Positions 25,520 through 37,000 are shown, counted from the first letter of the stretch. The stretch: 64,000 nt of DNA from Taeniopygia guttata (GCF_048771995.1 NC_133030.1:53786001-53850000); one strand, 5' to 3'. Notes: generated by a model from the letters alone, not told the origin. Program-made: numbers and translations.

Positions 25520-25695
25520 CCCCCGGCCGCGGCAGCGTCAGCCTCGCCGCGGCGTTGGCAGCCAGACGAGCCGCGGCGCGGAGCCGCCGCTGTCCTCGGA
25601 TGAACCCGGCGGGGCTGCCAGCGCCAGCCGGGTGCGCGCAAGGCGAGAGCCGAGGCTGTGCCGGCGCGGCGGCGTGCGACACCCCTGCGGCGGGG

Positions 25696-25760
25696 ATGGC
25701 GGAGACGGGGCGGGGGGCGGGAGCGGGGGGGGGCAGCCCCTCGGCGGCCGGGCCGGAAAG
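25696..25760 (+). CDS. Candidate first coding exon of an unidentified gene (partial)
   Basis: An ATG at 25,696 has a good initiation context (G at -3, G at +4). It opens a frame of 21 complete codons plus two bases ending at a strong 5' splice site, AAAG|GTAAGC at 25,760/25,761. The peptide starts MAETGRGAGAGGG and continues SPSAAGPE. It is a low-complexity Gly/Ala N terminus of the kind common in CpG-island first exons, so it gives no function. In genomic sequence the frame would meet a TAA straight after the exon, at 25,762-25,764, as expected if an intron begins here. I found no convincing second exon in the remaining 38 kb, so intron 1 may be long. The exon holds a run of nine G residues at 25,725-25,733, where a sequencing indel would shift the frame. 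It could instead be 5' untranslated sequence. I do not recognise the gene. Confidence 0.42.
25707..25733 (+). other. G-quadruplex-type motif in candidate exon 1
   Basis: Four G runs of 4, 6, 3 and 9 residues are separated by one to three bases, directly downstream of the candidate ATG. In RNA such a motif can form a quadruplex. In an assembly it is also a likely place for length errors. Confidence 0.7.
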
Positions 25761-26640
25761 GTAAGCGTGGGACAGGGAAGGTGCGGCGGGGGTACGGTCA
25801 CGCAAAGGGCACGATGCGGGAGGAGGCGCTGCCCCCAGGGCCGCGCGTCCCCGAGGACGTGGCTGTGGCGGCCCGGGGCGAGGGGAGGACGCAGAGGGGG
25901 AGGCGTAGTGGGCGAAAGCGTCTCCGCTCCAGGCACGGGGCAGATGGCTTCCGACAGCGGGGGTGCTCGTCGGTGCGAATGGCAAACCCCACCGGGGCCC
26001 TGTCCTGTTAAAAAAAGAGAGCATCCTCTGCCCCGCGGCGCAAAGATCCGGCTCTTCTTGGGCGAAAGGTGCCTTGTTGCCCAACAGCCTTATCTCCCTT
26101 CTCCTGACCGCGGGGAGCGGCAGGAAATCGGGGCAGCTGCCGGCAGCTGCTGGCGATGTCTCGAAAGCCGCAAGCAGGGTCACGGCCGCTGCCGCGCTCC
26201 CACCGCCGTGTCCCGAAGTGGCGTAACCCGGGGAGGGGGGTTCATGGGCTTATCCACAGCTTCTTCCTTTGCTCCCACCTGTCATCTCTAGTTTTTCTTC
26301 ATTTCTTTGCTGTCCGCCCACCCCATCCCCTACAGCTGGAGCAACCGAGTCCCTGAGGACAGGGCAGGTTGCCCACGCGAAAGCACGGAGAGTTTGAACC
26401 CCGGGAGGACATCTTCTGCCCTCTGCCCCTGACCCGGGCGATCCCAGCGCCGCGCTTTCCGCGGGGCTTTCGACGAGCCCTGGACACCAGACTGGGCTCC
26501 GCCGAGGGCGGTGAGGCGCCGCGCTACCCCCGAGGAGTCGCGCTGGGAGGTAGGATGCGCCGGGGAAGAGCTCGACATCAGAGAGACGAGAGCCGGGGAA
26601 AGGGCTTTTAAGGAAATTCTCCCTCGGTGATGTGAGGTCG

Positions 26641-26814
26641 GGTGGGAGGGACGGAGCCCCTCTTTGCTCCGGGAGGGAGAGACCTATCCGCACACGCTGA
26701 TCAGGTCATCGCAGAGCAGCAGGTGCCTCCGAGCCCCTTCGCTTCTTCCCCGCTCCGTCTTTGAGAACAGCGCCCGAGGGAGCCCACAGACACCACCTTA
26801 ATAGCCGTAATAAT
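26641..26814. other. Transition between CpG island 1 and the inter-island block
   Basis: CpG density falls gradually. No gene or repeat seen. Confidence 0.5.
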
Positions 26815-26842
26815 TAAAAACAACAACAACAACAACAAAAAC
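26815..26842 (+). repeat. (AAC)n microsatellite
   Basis: Short CAA/AAC tract of about seven units at the left edge of the inter-island block. Confidence 0.85.
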
Positions 26843-26859
26843 CCCCTTCTGCCTGGCCT

Positions 26860-27350
26860 TAATGATCCTTTACACACATTCCCCAGCCGCTCCCTCCCCC
26901 ATCCCCCCAGTGAAGGGCACTGATTATTCGCACTCCTCTGTTTGCCGAGAGCGCAGCCTGATGAAAGGACTTTATCCTCGAGTGACTCCATCGCTTGCTC
27001 CTCCTCCTCTCCCCAGCCTCGCTTCGCTCTCAGCCCTAATTGGGCTCTTGCTAATATGATTAAAGCCCAGTTAAATGTTTCTTGATAAATCTTGTCAAGA
27101 GAGGATCCCCCTCCGTCCCCTCCCCTCTCTGTCGGTTGTCAGAAGTCCGGTTATAGACAGGACATGCCCGGCTCCTGCTGTTCGTACTCTGGTGGGAAGT
27201 TGGCATTTCACAATTGTTCCTTTAACGGGGTTGTTTTGGAGCCGGTCCTGGGGATTGTTCCTCTTCAGGCAGGGCTTGCTGATAAGAACCGCCCGTGGCT
27301 TTTATGTAACACGTTAGGATTTGGTCCCGGTCCCAAAATCGCACTGTTTC
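26860..27350. promoter_or_regulatory. Inter-island block with homeodomain-type motifs, candidate enhancer or conserved element
   Basis: Between the two CpG islands is a moderately AT-rich block free of repeats. It contains the near-palindrome AGCCCTAATTGGGCT (27,032-27,046), then CTAATATGATTAAAG (27,051-27,065), and CTTGA...TCAAG dyad arms (27,081-27,099). A GATA-type CTGATAAG lies near 27,279. TAAT/ATTA cores are typical homeodomain binding sites, and clusters beside CpG islands are common at developmental regulator genes. Conservation cannot be tested here, so the regulatory role is inferred from motif density and position. Confidence 0.45.
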
Positions 27351-27912
27351 TTTAGCCTTTTATTTCATACCCACCCTCCCCCTCCTGCTCTCGCTGCTCT
27401 TAGTAGCCTGTTCCCGGAAAGGCTCTTGCTCGATGTGAGCCGGCCAGGCGCGATCGCCCGTGTAAAAGCCGTGCAGGTCCCCGCGGAGCTGCGCAGGGGC
27501 GGAAGGTGCGCACCGGGTCTGGTCCCGCACAGCCGGCCGCTCCCGCCCCCGCTTCCCGGGAAAAGCCCGTTTTCTTCGGTTCCTCTGTCCGCGCTTAGAG
27601 CCCTCGGGCGAGGCTCTCCCTTTACTGCCCGTCGTTGTGTGAGGCGCCCCGCAAGTTTTGCGGCAGCAAGGCGGCAACGAGCGCGCCCTGCCCTTCACCT
27701 GCGTCTGTTTCCTTGTGGTTTCACTGCAATTGTACTCGGGGGTTAGACTCCATCCCGCCCCTGTTATCCCTGGGGGAATGTGGTTGAATTCGTAGGAATT
27801 AGGAACCAGCAGTCGGTGTTCCAGGGTGAGGGTGGTCCCCCGGGCGCCGGGCCCCCTGCGGCCAGCCACGGGCTGGCAGCATTGCGCCTGTGCTGGCGGC
27901 GCCGACCGGCTC

Positions 27913-27932
27913 GCCCCCCGTTTCGGGGGGGC
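27913..27932. repeat. GC-rich perfect hairpin
   Basis: GCCCCCCG, loop TTT, then CGGGGGG with one extra G before the closing C. Stem of seven to eight G:C pairs inside CpG island 2. Confidence 0.8.
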
Positions 27933-28858
27933 TCATTGGTGGGCCTGTTGGCTCGCTTCCACTTTGGTGTTCGGTTTTCTTTGGGGTTTCAGAGGTCCGG
28001 CCGGTCTTTTCGAGGGTGTTTGGTGGCTGCTGCTTCAGCATTACTGGGTTTGGAGGCTGCGTGGGCTGTAGTTGTCGAAGGGGGGATGGGGACGGGCTCT
28101 TTGCTCCCCTGTCGAGCCGTGCAGCCATGGCCTGGAAGCTCTTCGATCCGTGGCTGGAGGTGGTATTTCCCGATGGCACACCTGGCCCTGGCTCCCGTCC
28201 GCGCCCCTGCGCAGCAGCCCGTGCCCCGCGTGCCGGCAGGGAGCTGCTGCCTCACCGCATTTCCACGGGGGCACGCACTGCCTTCGCCAGTGGGAAGCAG
28301 GGACCGGGGTGCCCGAGGGACACGGACCGCTGCCTCTGTCCCACACCCGGCGAAGTGCTCCCGAATCCCTCCGGCTCGTCACCGTTGCAGCCCCACAGGC
28401 TGCTCCTCTTCGTGCCCGAGGCTCTCTCGGGGACAGGCGGCGGCGCGCCGCCCCGTCCGCCCTCGGGGCCGCCGCTGCGGGAGGCAGCGGAGGAGAAAGG
28501 TCAAAACCAAAAAAACGAAAAATCACCCCCAGCCCCGGGGAGCGCAGCTCCAACAAAGGCGCTTGTTCCCTGGGCAGAGGAAAACCCGAGCCAAGGGGCA
28601 AAACAGCGCTCTCCCTCCCCGCCGAGCCCCGCTGCCTCCTGCGGGCGGCGGAGCGCGGGGCCGCGGGGCTGCGCCCGGCGGGGCGGGCGGGGGCGCGGGG
28701 CCGAACCCGGCCGGGCACCCGCGTCCCGCGGGGGTTTCTCCTCCTCAGTTCGACCCAGCGGAGCGTCGGCCCACCTCAGGGGAAGTTTCGGCCGCGGTTT
28801 GAGGATGGTTCCCTCTCCCTGCTCGTTCCTTCCCTTCTCCCCTGTGTGTTCCCCCACC

Positions 28859-28871
28859 GGGGGGGGGGGGG
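28859..28871 (+). repeat. Poly-G run
   Basis: Thirteen consecutive G residues at the right edge of CpG island 2. Length in the assembly should be treated as uncertain. Confidence 0.9.
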
Positions 28872-28880
28872 TCTGAGCTA

Positions 28881-29457
28881 GTGCGAGACCACAAGAGCTG
28901 CGGCCCCTTTGGCCCGGGGCTGTGAATTTACCCGAGAAGAGTCCTAAATAAGCAGCTGTTTGTGCTCTAGCTGGAACGCTGGAGGCTTTCTAAGAATGGC
29001 GCTTTTCTTACACGAGGGTTGGGGTTTTTTTTAATTTAATTTTATTTTTATTGGTACATCGAACCAGCCTACAGCATTGCTGGCGTCTTTCCACCAGGTG
29101 TCTGGGGCTCAGAGAAAAATTCAAATGAATCTGAAAATTGTGAGACAGTTTCCCTCCCCTTCTCCCAAATAAAATATGGTACAAACTGTCCAGGAAGGGA
29201 TTCAAGATGGAAAAAGAAAAGCACCTTCACTCTACCAGAGTGGTGAGGACCCAGAAAGGCCTTCCACAGTCAGGAAGGAATCAAAGCACCTGGAAGATGG
29301 AATTTGACTGGTTTGAGAACCAGCTTCTGAGATGTGGTTACCACCCACAAGGAACTTGAGCCCATGATCCAAAATATCCCTTCCAATACTTGTCCTAAAA
29401 AATAATAATTTGCTTTTCTAGACACGAAAAAAAATTTCAAGTACATTGCACACATAA
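28881..29457. other. Non-coding DNA downstream of CpG island 2
   Basis: Composition returns to AT-rich, with a TTTTATTTTTA-type stretch near 29,025-29,050. No gene or repeat recognised. Confidence 0.5.
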
Positions 29458-29605
29458 AACTACTCTCCTTCACAGCACTCTTGTAGGTATGAATCCCTAT
29501 TCCCACTCCACAGAGGGGTGAACTGGTTTGCTCCAGGGGTCACACTTGGAGCTGGGGGCATTTGCTGGGTCCTGAGACCCAGAGCTCCCACCACCACCCA
29601 TCACT
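29458..29605 (-). mobile_element. MIR-like (CORE-SINE) relic
   Basis: Reading the plus strand, the order 'cagcactcttgtaggtatga', 'ccctattcccactccacaga', 'ggggtgaactg', then a 'ggtcacacttggagctg' equivalent of the MIR 'ggtcacacagctagtaagtg' block, matches a reverse-complemented MIR. It is diverged, as expected for an element older than the bird-mammal split. Confidence 0.55.
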
Positions 29606-32600
29606 GCTCTGCTCACTGAAGCCCCCCGTGACACTGATGCTGTTAGGAACTGAGAGAAGGCTATCTGCAAATACAAGAGGCTGCTTTGCAAGGTCCAGGA
29701 AACACCAATTCTGGATGTTATTTTAAACCAAGTATATGGTATGAGGAAACAGACATGCAAGTGGGGGGGTTAGGTTTTAAAGTCTCAATTTTGACTGTTA
29801 TCATTATTTACTTAAACACCACTTAGTCTTGATTAGTTACTTTTAGAAGAACCCAGTTGAGCTGACTGAAAGATTTTCTACTCACCTGATTTACAAAACA
29901 ATCGTTTTCTGTCTGAATAAATAGAGAGGACTGAATGATGCTCATGCTTTCGATGTAGACAGCAAAAGCTAGACTCAAATCTACTTGCTTTTCTTATGCA
30001 AATCTTCTCACTGGATTAGAAGGGAAAGTAAACAGCAGTCCAACCTTAAGATCTTTTTTCTTTTTAGAGGCAGCCTGTTGTATAAATCTGAAATAGAAAC
30101 TGTTTTCATTTGAAGATCAAATAGAACTTATCTAGTGAAGCTGACAAACAGGGCAGTATAATCTGTTTGCATTTTTGGGAAAACGATAGCTCTGGTTTTG
30201 TTTCAAGGCAAAGAACTTTTAAATAATATTTAACGAAATAATTGACCTTGATGTTTAAACTACAACTTCCTTCATGTCATTAAGCTCACTGTTTTTTAAA
30301 AAATATGTTTAGTATCTGAACTCTGGCGTTCATTCTGCTAATCTCATAATAACATTTGTTTCTTGTGGAATTTTGTTTGATGAACTCATGGTGAAAGAGG
30401 AGAGAAAGAGTTCAGAACAACATGAGCTTTACAGCTCATTTATACTTTTTCTCCCTGAAAAAAATAGCAAAAACACCCTTATTCAGAATGACTTTTCAGG
30501 AACAATTTTTCAGATGGATGGATGAAGAAGAAACTTTCTACAGCTGAACCATAAGTCTTGGGACAAACTGTTCTTTTAACATGTATTCTAACTTTAAAAA
30601 AATATTGCAGTCCTTGACTACAAAAAATTATTTTGTGGAGTTTGTCCTCATGATAACTAGGCTCTGAGTCTGCTTTTGAAATGTGAGAGAAATGGAACTA
30701 ACTCCATAAAGTGTGTCTATCACATAAAGCTTTTAGGACAGCCTAATTCACACTATATCCTTCTCTTTGTTCAACTGACAGATTTCCAACTGCAGAAAGA
30801 GGCACATATCTGGGGACTGCTATTATCTAAGCTAAATATGTACATTTTGGATCAGTTCTATTTTATTTGAATACTCACAGTTTCTGTTTGGGGATCTTAA
30901 GCATGAAAGGATTGCAGTGATGTGCATTTTATTAACTATCCATCATTCTTTGTACATGCACAAAGGTGCATAAACATACACTTTACTAGTCTCTCTGCTC
31001 TGCAAGAGTTCAGAAAATTACATGCAAAATTATTTCAAATAAAAGCAAACAAGGAACCAAAAAATATACACATTACCATACAAGAAAATAGGGAAACAAA
31101 CAAAGTGGGGAGAAATTAAAGCAATAAACGAACAGAGTTTAACGATTTTTGTTTGTTTGTAAATGAAAAATACCATGGCAGAAATGGATTTTTTCCCAGT
31201 CATGTGATCCTTGAATTGCAAAACACTGGTATCTACCAAAACACTGTTTTGTACCCTGCACATTGTGTACTCACTCATAGATGAAAGTTCTTCCTTCTTC
31301 ACTGCTGGCACACATTTTTTCTCTCCAATGAGTGCCTACTTTCAGAACAAGTATGAGAAATCAGGTTGCTTTGCTCCCAACAAAGGACATGTAGTTCACA
31401 TTTCCACTGATAAACAATATTTGAATTCCCACCATAGGGTACAAACAGTCAGCTCAATAATGTTTAAAGACCTGGGATCTACAGAGCATGGTGGTGTTAC
31501 ACAACTGGAGATGTGACATTATCTGGCACTCTGAGCAGGGTCACACTGGTCATGGGACAATACAAATTCTGTGTCAATCATCGCATCGATGCAGGTTTTC
31601 TCAACTTCACACAAGTGTTATGCAGTACAAGTAAATTGTCAGAGTCATTTCCCATCTCATCACTGTCCTCTGTCCCTGCCTCCCCTATGGCATAATTGGC
31701 ACAGGACATCCCTCAGAGCTTTGGAGTCCCTCAGGTTCCTGTCCCCAAGTGACAAACTGGTGACAAGCTGTGTGTGATGCAGGGCAGCACCCACGTCACA
31801 CCAGTGATGTGTTTGCAGGAGGTACAGCCAAGGGGCACTTTCCCCCTTAATACAATCTGTGACTCAACACCAGCAAGTGAAGGGAGGAGGCACCCCCTAT
31901 CCTATATTCATGCAGTTCCCCTCTGTAAGTTGCCTCTGTGCCTGACAAGTTATATTTCTACCACTTATGCAGCTGCTGGTCTTCACTTTTACATGGTGAG
32001 AATGAGAACACAACATCTGGGCATGGCAGTTCTTGACCTGATAGACTAAGATGCTGCAACAGAGTTGTAGTTTTTGTTCAGCTGTAGTTACTTGTAGAAG
32101 CTACTGGCTCTACTTTTTTTTTCTTTTTTTTTTCTTTTTCTTTTTTTTTTTTAGTGTTATGAGCTTCAAGGAAACTAGTACAGTAGCTCTTACCAGTGAA
32201 TTGGGTGCTGTGCCTGCTACAAGTCACATCAGACCTATAGCCTGTGTGTTTTGGGGCGCATAAGCTGATACATCTTTTCCCAACAACCAAACATAGCTTG
32301 CAACACACAGGCAGAGACAGAAGATGGCATTTCTGTCATGCAGGGCATACATACTCATTCCATCTTCTGTTCCTCTGATGGTGATTTGTGAGGAGCCAAC
32401 CTCCATATTGCCTCAACCCAGGGAGTAAACTTCATCTCCTCAGCATAGGTGTTAAGCAGGCAGCTGTGTAAAACCTGTGTAAAACCAGATTTCTCTGTGA
32501 GAGTGAATGCACTGTTCTTCGGTATTCTCCTGAGGATGATTTACCTTGAGACTGGGCTAGACCATGGGAATTCTCTCAGCCCAATATTTGTATCAACGCC

Positions 32601-33856
32601 TTTCATTCTTGATTAGGGTACCAGAAACAGTGACTGTGTCCTAAATTTCATCAGTCTCTGGTTATCTTGCTTTAGAGTCTCCTATCCTAAAAAAGTCTTC
32701 TTGTCAGGCATGGTTATTCTTTGTATCCTCTGCTGAACTGGTATAGAACATTTCTGCACATTGCAAAACAAGCAATGAGTAATTCCCCCTGTGCAAAATT
32801 CAGTGGTTCTTATGGAAATCATGTCAGTCGATTTGCAAAGAGCTTCAGGGTCTGTTGGTGACATGAGCTTAAACAATACCTGCCTGGATACATCTCCTTA
32901 CCTTTTCCTCCAAACATACCTGTGGGTCTGTCAGAGAACCCTGGGGGAGCTGTAACCACGATGAAGGTGCTAGGGGTGTGAATCCAGAGAGATTTAAGAC
33001 TGCTAGCCACTGCAGCATGTCCCTGCTGCCTGCGCCTTACTAAAGCACAAAAGTCTTGTGACTGGCATGTCCTCCACTTCACTGGGTTACACGACACATG
33101 CCAGAAAATGTGTCAACCCACTCCCCATCTCTTCAGCATTATTAGCCTGGGGAGGGAAACACAGCCAAAGAACACGCACACAACTTTGACAGGTTCTGCC
33201 TAATCCACCCACATAATGACATTTCTTATGCTAAGTGCCAGAGCGGTGTAGGGAGGCCACTGTCTGTACCAGCTGCTGGCAAGTCAAAGTTAGTTTCATG
33301 GTTATGTTTAAGATGTAGCCTGATGTTACGTTAAGAAGTCTTTGTCTCCTGTGGTGCGGTACTCAGAGAATGACATCAAAAGCCTTCCTAATTCACCCCC
33401 CGGGTCATCTGATTATGGGCATGGCACAGAGCCATGCTGCCCCAGGAGACCGTGAGTCAGGATGACATCCATGACTATCCTCTTATTCCGTGGAAGGAAG
33501 TAATGTGCCCTGAGCATGAAACAACCAGGAGTAGATTACATCCTTCCTCTTGTCAGCTTAGCCCTGCTGGCTGTTGGGGCAGGCACTGGGGAGGCAAGAG
33601 CTGCCTCTGATTTCCCAGCCTTGCTCCTCCCCACCCTTGCCTCAGGGAAGCTGTTTCTCCCATGCTGGGACATGCAATGCAGGCAAACCACACGAGAGGG
33701 TTTTGCTCAGCCAGGCAAGGAAGAGGACACTCTGGCTCTCTTCTCCAATGTGGTGCAGGATTACATCACATAGTGAAACATCCATCCCTCCTCCAACAAG
33801 CCAGGCATATCTGATCATGAGGTTGCTGTGTGTTCTCCATCCCTTGGCATTTATCC
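29606..33856. other. AT-rich non-coding DNA, nothing recognised
   Basis: No gene or dispersed repeat seen. A T-rich tract lies at 32,114-32,152. Open frames up to 101 codons lack family features. Confidence 0.5.
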
Positions 33857-34000
33857 TTGTAATTAGTCTATCTGTTTCTGATTTATTTATTTTCAGGCAG
33901 TCTTCTGCACCCTTGCTCCCTCATTTGGGCACATGGGGCAAACCACAGACTTGCCCTTAAACTACACAGAAAAATAAAATCAGAAACAGACTAACCACAA
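33857..34000. repeat. Imperfect inverted repeat, about 40-base arms, 60-base loop
   Basis: The left arm (33,857-33,900) carries TTAGTCTATCTGTTTCTGAT. The right arm (33,961-34,000), read in reverse complement, carries TTAGTCTGTTTCTGATTTTA. Outside one 4-base insertion in the left arm (a TCTA/ATCT duplication) and a few mismatches, the arms pair along their whole length, giving a stem-loop of about 145 bases. It is not a repeat family or microRNA that I recognise. Confidence 0.8.
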
Positions 34001-37000
34001 GAATCAATAGCAGGGGGCAGAAAGCACAAGACTGGATAGCTTCCTTCAGAGATCCATCTGCCTTGAAATGTGATGTAACTAGGCTGACATACCACATCAG
34101 CAAAAAGGGGTAACAGATTCTTCTTCGTAACCTGACTGGCAAGGTGAAACTGTGCTGGCTCAGAGAAGCCAAGGCATGTTTAAAAATCACTTCTAAGGAA
34201 GAAAAAGAAGTCCATTTTGTGTTCACAGAGCTAAAGCAATCACTTTCAAGTCTGACGTGATTCCTGTTAGTGTTATTGTTGCTTCCTAGAATTTAGGCTT
34301 GAATTTGGCAGAAGTCGAGAAGCCAAGGCATACACAGAACCATTTGTGAGAATCAGTGTGTCTGTGTGCATGGGCCAATTCTTTTCTGAATAAACACCAG
34401 TCCCTAGGCTGCTGGGTAAAGTGTCGATATAAGATGGCAGTCAGACATGTAGGCTCATACCCATGAGGTAAGGCTATTTAGGGATGCAAGTAACCTTTTT
34501 CCCTACAAATAAACACAAATAGATAATGAAACACACCTCACAATACCATTAAAATATTTCTTTTACTTTCCATAGTTCCTTGTTTGTCTCCCCAAAGTAG
34601 CATCATTGCCTGGGAGAGAGTATCAAGACATTAATCAAAAATAGATGAGCAGTACAAGAAATGAAGGACAAGCAGACAAGTATAAATATCTTCCTGCATA
34701 TCCAAAATACAGAAACTGCCTGAAAACCTTGTGATTAGAGTCAATACACTTGATCCAGCCACAGAGACAGTGTGCACAGCTGTCATTCCTATTCTGAACA
34801 TCTCATTGGATACCCTGTGATTCTGCAGCCTTCCATCAGGTGAATGATGTGAAGTCATTGTTCATCTGATAGATCGGACAGTACAGAAACTCTCCAGACA
34901 GAAACCTCTGCTTATTTATGGCTAGGAAGATTAAATCTTTTCTTTTGGGATCCGCAGAAATACAGATGCAAAGGCAGAACGTGGGTAAATGAGAGAAGAT
35001 AAGGTATTGCTCCTGCAAGCAGAATATCCTGTCTTCAAAATGGGTGAGTACTTCCAAACGTTACAAATATTTAATTGCCCTCCTAATAGTTCATAGATCT
35101 GACCCTCTTTCCTTTCCAGATATTTTCCAGCATTCTAAGACATAATAGAGACAGGCAGAAAGCAGAATTTTGAAAAAAGATATAAAAAAAAAAAAAATGG
35201 GGAAAAATTCTGAGGATGCCCCGATTTCCATAGTCAACCTCCTGGACACTGCCGCAGAATTTTGTACATCTCCATGAAGATGTGGCTGATTTTGGTCGAT
35301 CATTAGCAGAACTTGAGGTAGCTGTATAAGCAGCAGATTTCTACACCTACAGGTCTTCATTCATTTCCTCCAGTGAGGTTTTTTATTTGACTGGCAGCTA
35401 GCCTATCTGTGCAGCTGATAAGAGAAGAAAAAAAATCACCCTCCAGTCCTCGCATCGCCACTGCCTTTCCTCTGTTCTCATCACAGAAGTGTACAAAGAA
35501 TTAAAGAGCTCTCAATACATTTGTAGCCAAATATTTACCTTAAGTGAGGTAGATTATATTTGCTTATTGTACCCATTGCCCTGCTGGCACGTGTTCCAGA
35601 CTGTCTCATTCCTTGGAGTGCTATTGAATAGTTTAAAAACCCCTTTGTTTATAATAAACTGTTTGGCAATGAGTGCACATTCAGTGTTGTGCAGGGTATA
35701 GTAGCTCCAGAGCTCACACACCTGGGGTTTGGGCACTTGGCGTTGTCTCACTTCACAAACAGAGCACTGGGGACAGTTCTGGGATGCAGCCAACTTACCT
35801 TAGTCTCTTGCAGGGTTATTAAGAGTATTCTGAAGTTCTCTCAGGCATTTCATGAAGAGAAAAGATATTGAAACCTTATTCAGAGGAAACATTCTTCAAG
35901 GAAATACAACTTCATCTTAATCAGCTTGCCTTTTTGAGAGCATACTCATTTTGACAACATTTTTAATGGAGACAAATTAAAATAATATTTACAGTAAATT
36001 GTATTTAAATTATTGTTTTCCCTAAAGTGAAAACATATAAGTAGTTCCTTGTTTTGTTTAATCTTGTTTTGAACTTTATATAGCATTCATCTATTTAACA
36101 TTTCTCCTACTAAATGGAATATTTTAATGTCATTATAACTTTCGGGTTTTCTGGTGTGAGAATGATTTGACACTTATGGAACACTTCCACCATGCCAAAT
36201 ATATTCTCTTAGAATTTTCAGTCCCTGAAAACTTCACCACCTTCTCTTTTTCACCAAGTGTTGGAACTTCCCATAGGATGGAAATTCTGTTTACTGACCA
36301 GCTCTGCTAAAATTTCTTCTTCTATCAAAAAAAAGGGGGGAGGATGTCACAAATACACAACCGTAAACTTGTCAGGATGCATTTCTTATTGTTGGCTCAT
36401 ATGTTGCCCTCTTTTGGTAGCTTTTGTATTGTACTACACATAAAATATTTAACAAATGCTGCAGCAACTCAATATCCAAAGGGGACTGAGTGCTGAATGT
36501 TAAAGCTAAGCAAATGCATGAAGAGAGCAGCAGGTTGTGAGTTTGGTACATAAAGATCTTATAGAGACATCCTGTTGGGAGAGGCAAAGCACTAGGGTAT
36601 TAATAAAGCAGTAAAACATAAAACTGGGCTATAAAGGTTAGTGAGAAAGAAGAAGAAGCAGAAAGATCTGTAGATACTCACTCATGTGAATAATTTAACC
36701 CTATTATCTTGACTTCAATCCTCTGATGAGAGCCTGACTTTGAAAAATTTGTTCGATCAAGACTTGTAAAGGGAAGCTCTGCCCTAATCATCACTCTGGT
36801 CTTTCCCTGTTACTTATTTCATAATCTATGCAAGGGTTTTATTAAATTCTTGTGGGTATTGACTAGTAAAGCTCAGGAAAGTGCCTGCTAATTTTCCAGG
36901 ACTAAATCCCTACCAAAGTCAACACTTTCTTCGCTAATTTATTTCTGAATTATGAAATTAAATCTGCAGTGATTTGCTAATACTAGCTATAAAATCATGT

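Larger units (their letters stand above)
24865..26640. promoter_or_regulatory. CpG island 1, probable gene promoter
   Basis: Base composition changes abruptly near 24,865 from AT-rich DNA to very GC-rich sequence with frequent CpG (for example the run of CCCGG units at 25,108-25,130). It stays CpG-rich to about 26,240, dips briefly, and recovers at 26,365-26,640. In vertebrates such islands mark promoters of broadly expressed and developmental genes. No TATA box was seen. A candidate first exon with a strong donor lies inside it on the plus strand, and a strong donor lies on the minus strand. The long open frames on both strands result from the lack of AT-rich stop codons. Confidence 0.9.
27400..28880. 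promoter_or_regulatory. CpG island 2
   Basis: A second GC- and CpG-rich block about 1.5 kb long, densest at 28,180-28,780. An inverted CCAAT box (ATTGG, 27,935-27,939) lies just downstream of a GC hairpin (27,913-27,932). Overlapping open frames of 118-340 codons run on both strands with no recognisable domain, as expected in stop-poor GC-rich DNA. It may be an alternative promoter, an untranslated first exon region, or part of a broad Polycomb-type island. Confidence 0.85.

Noticed and set aside
24879..26291. 470-codon plus-strand open frame and a 399-codon minus-strand frame (24,984-26,183) across CpG island 1
   Set aside because: Both strands and several phases are open over the same DNA, composition is Arg/Gly/Pro/Ala only, and no domain is seen. 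This is the expected effect of GC-rich, stop-poor sequence. Only the short ATG-to-donor segment at 25,696-25,760 has exon-like boundaries.
27780..28876. Open frames of 269-340 codons in CpG island 2
   Set aside because: Same reason: overlapping frames on both strands, no conserved motif, low-complexity composition.
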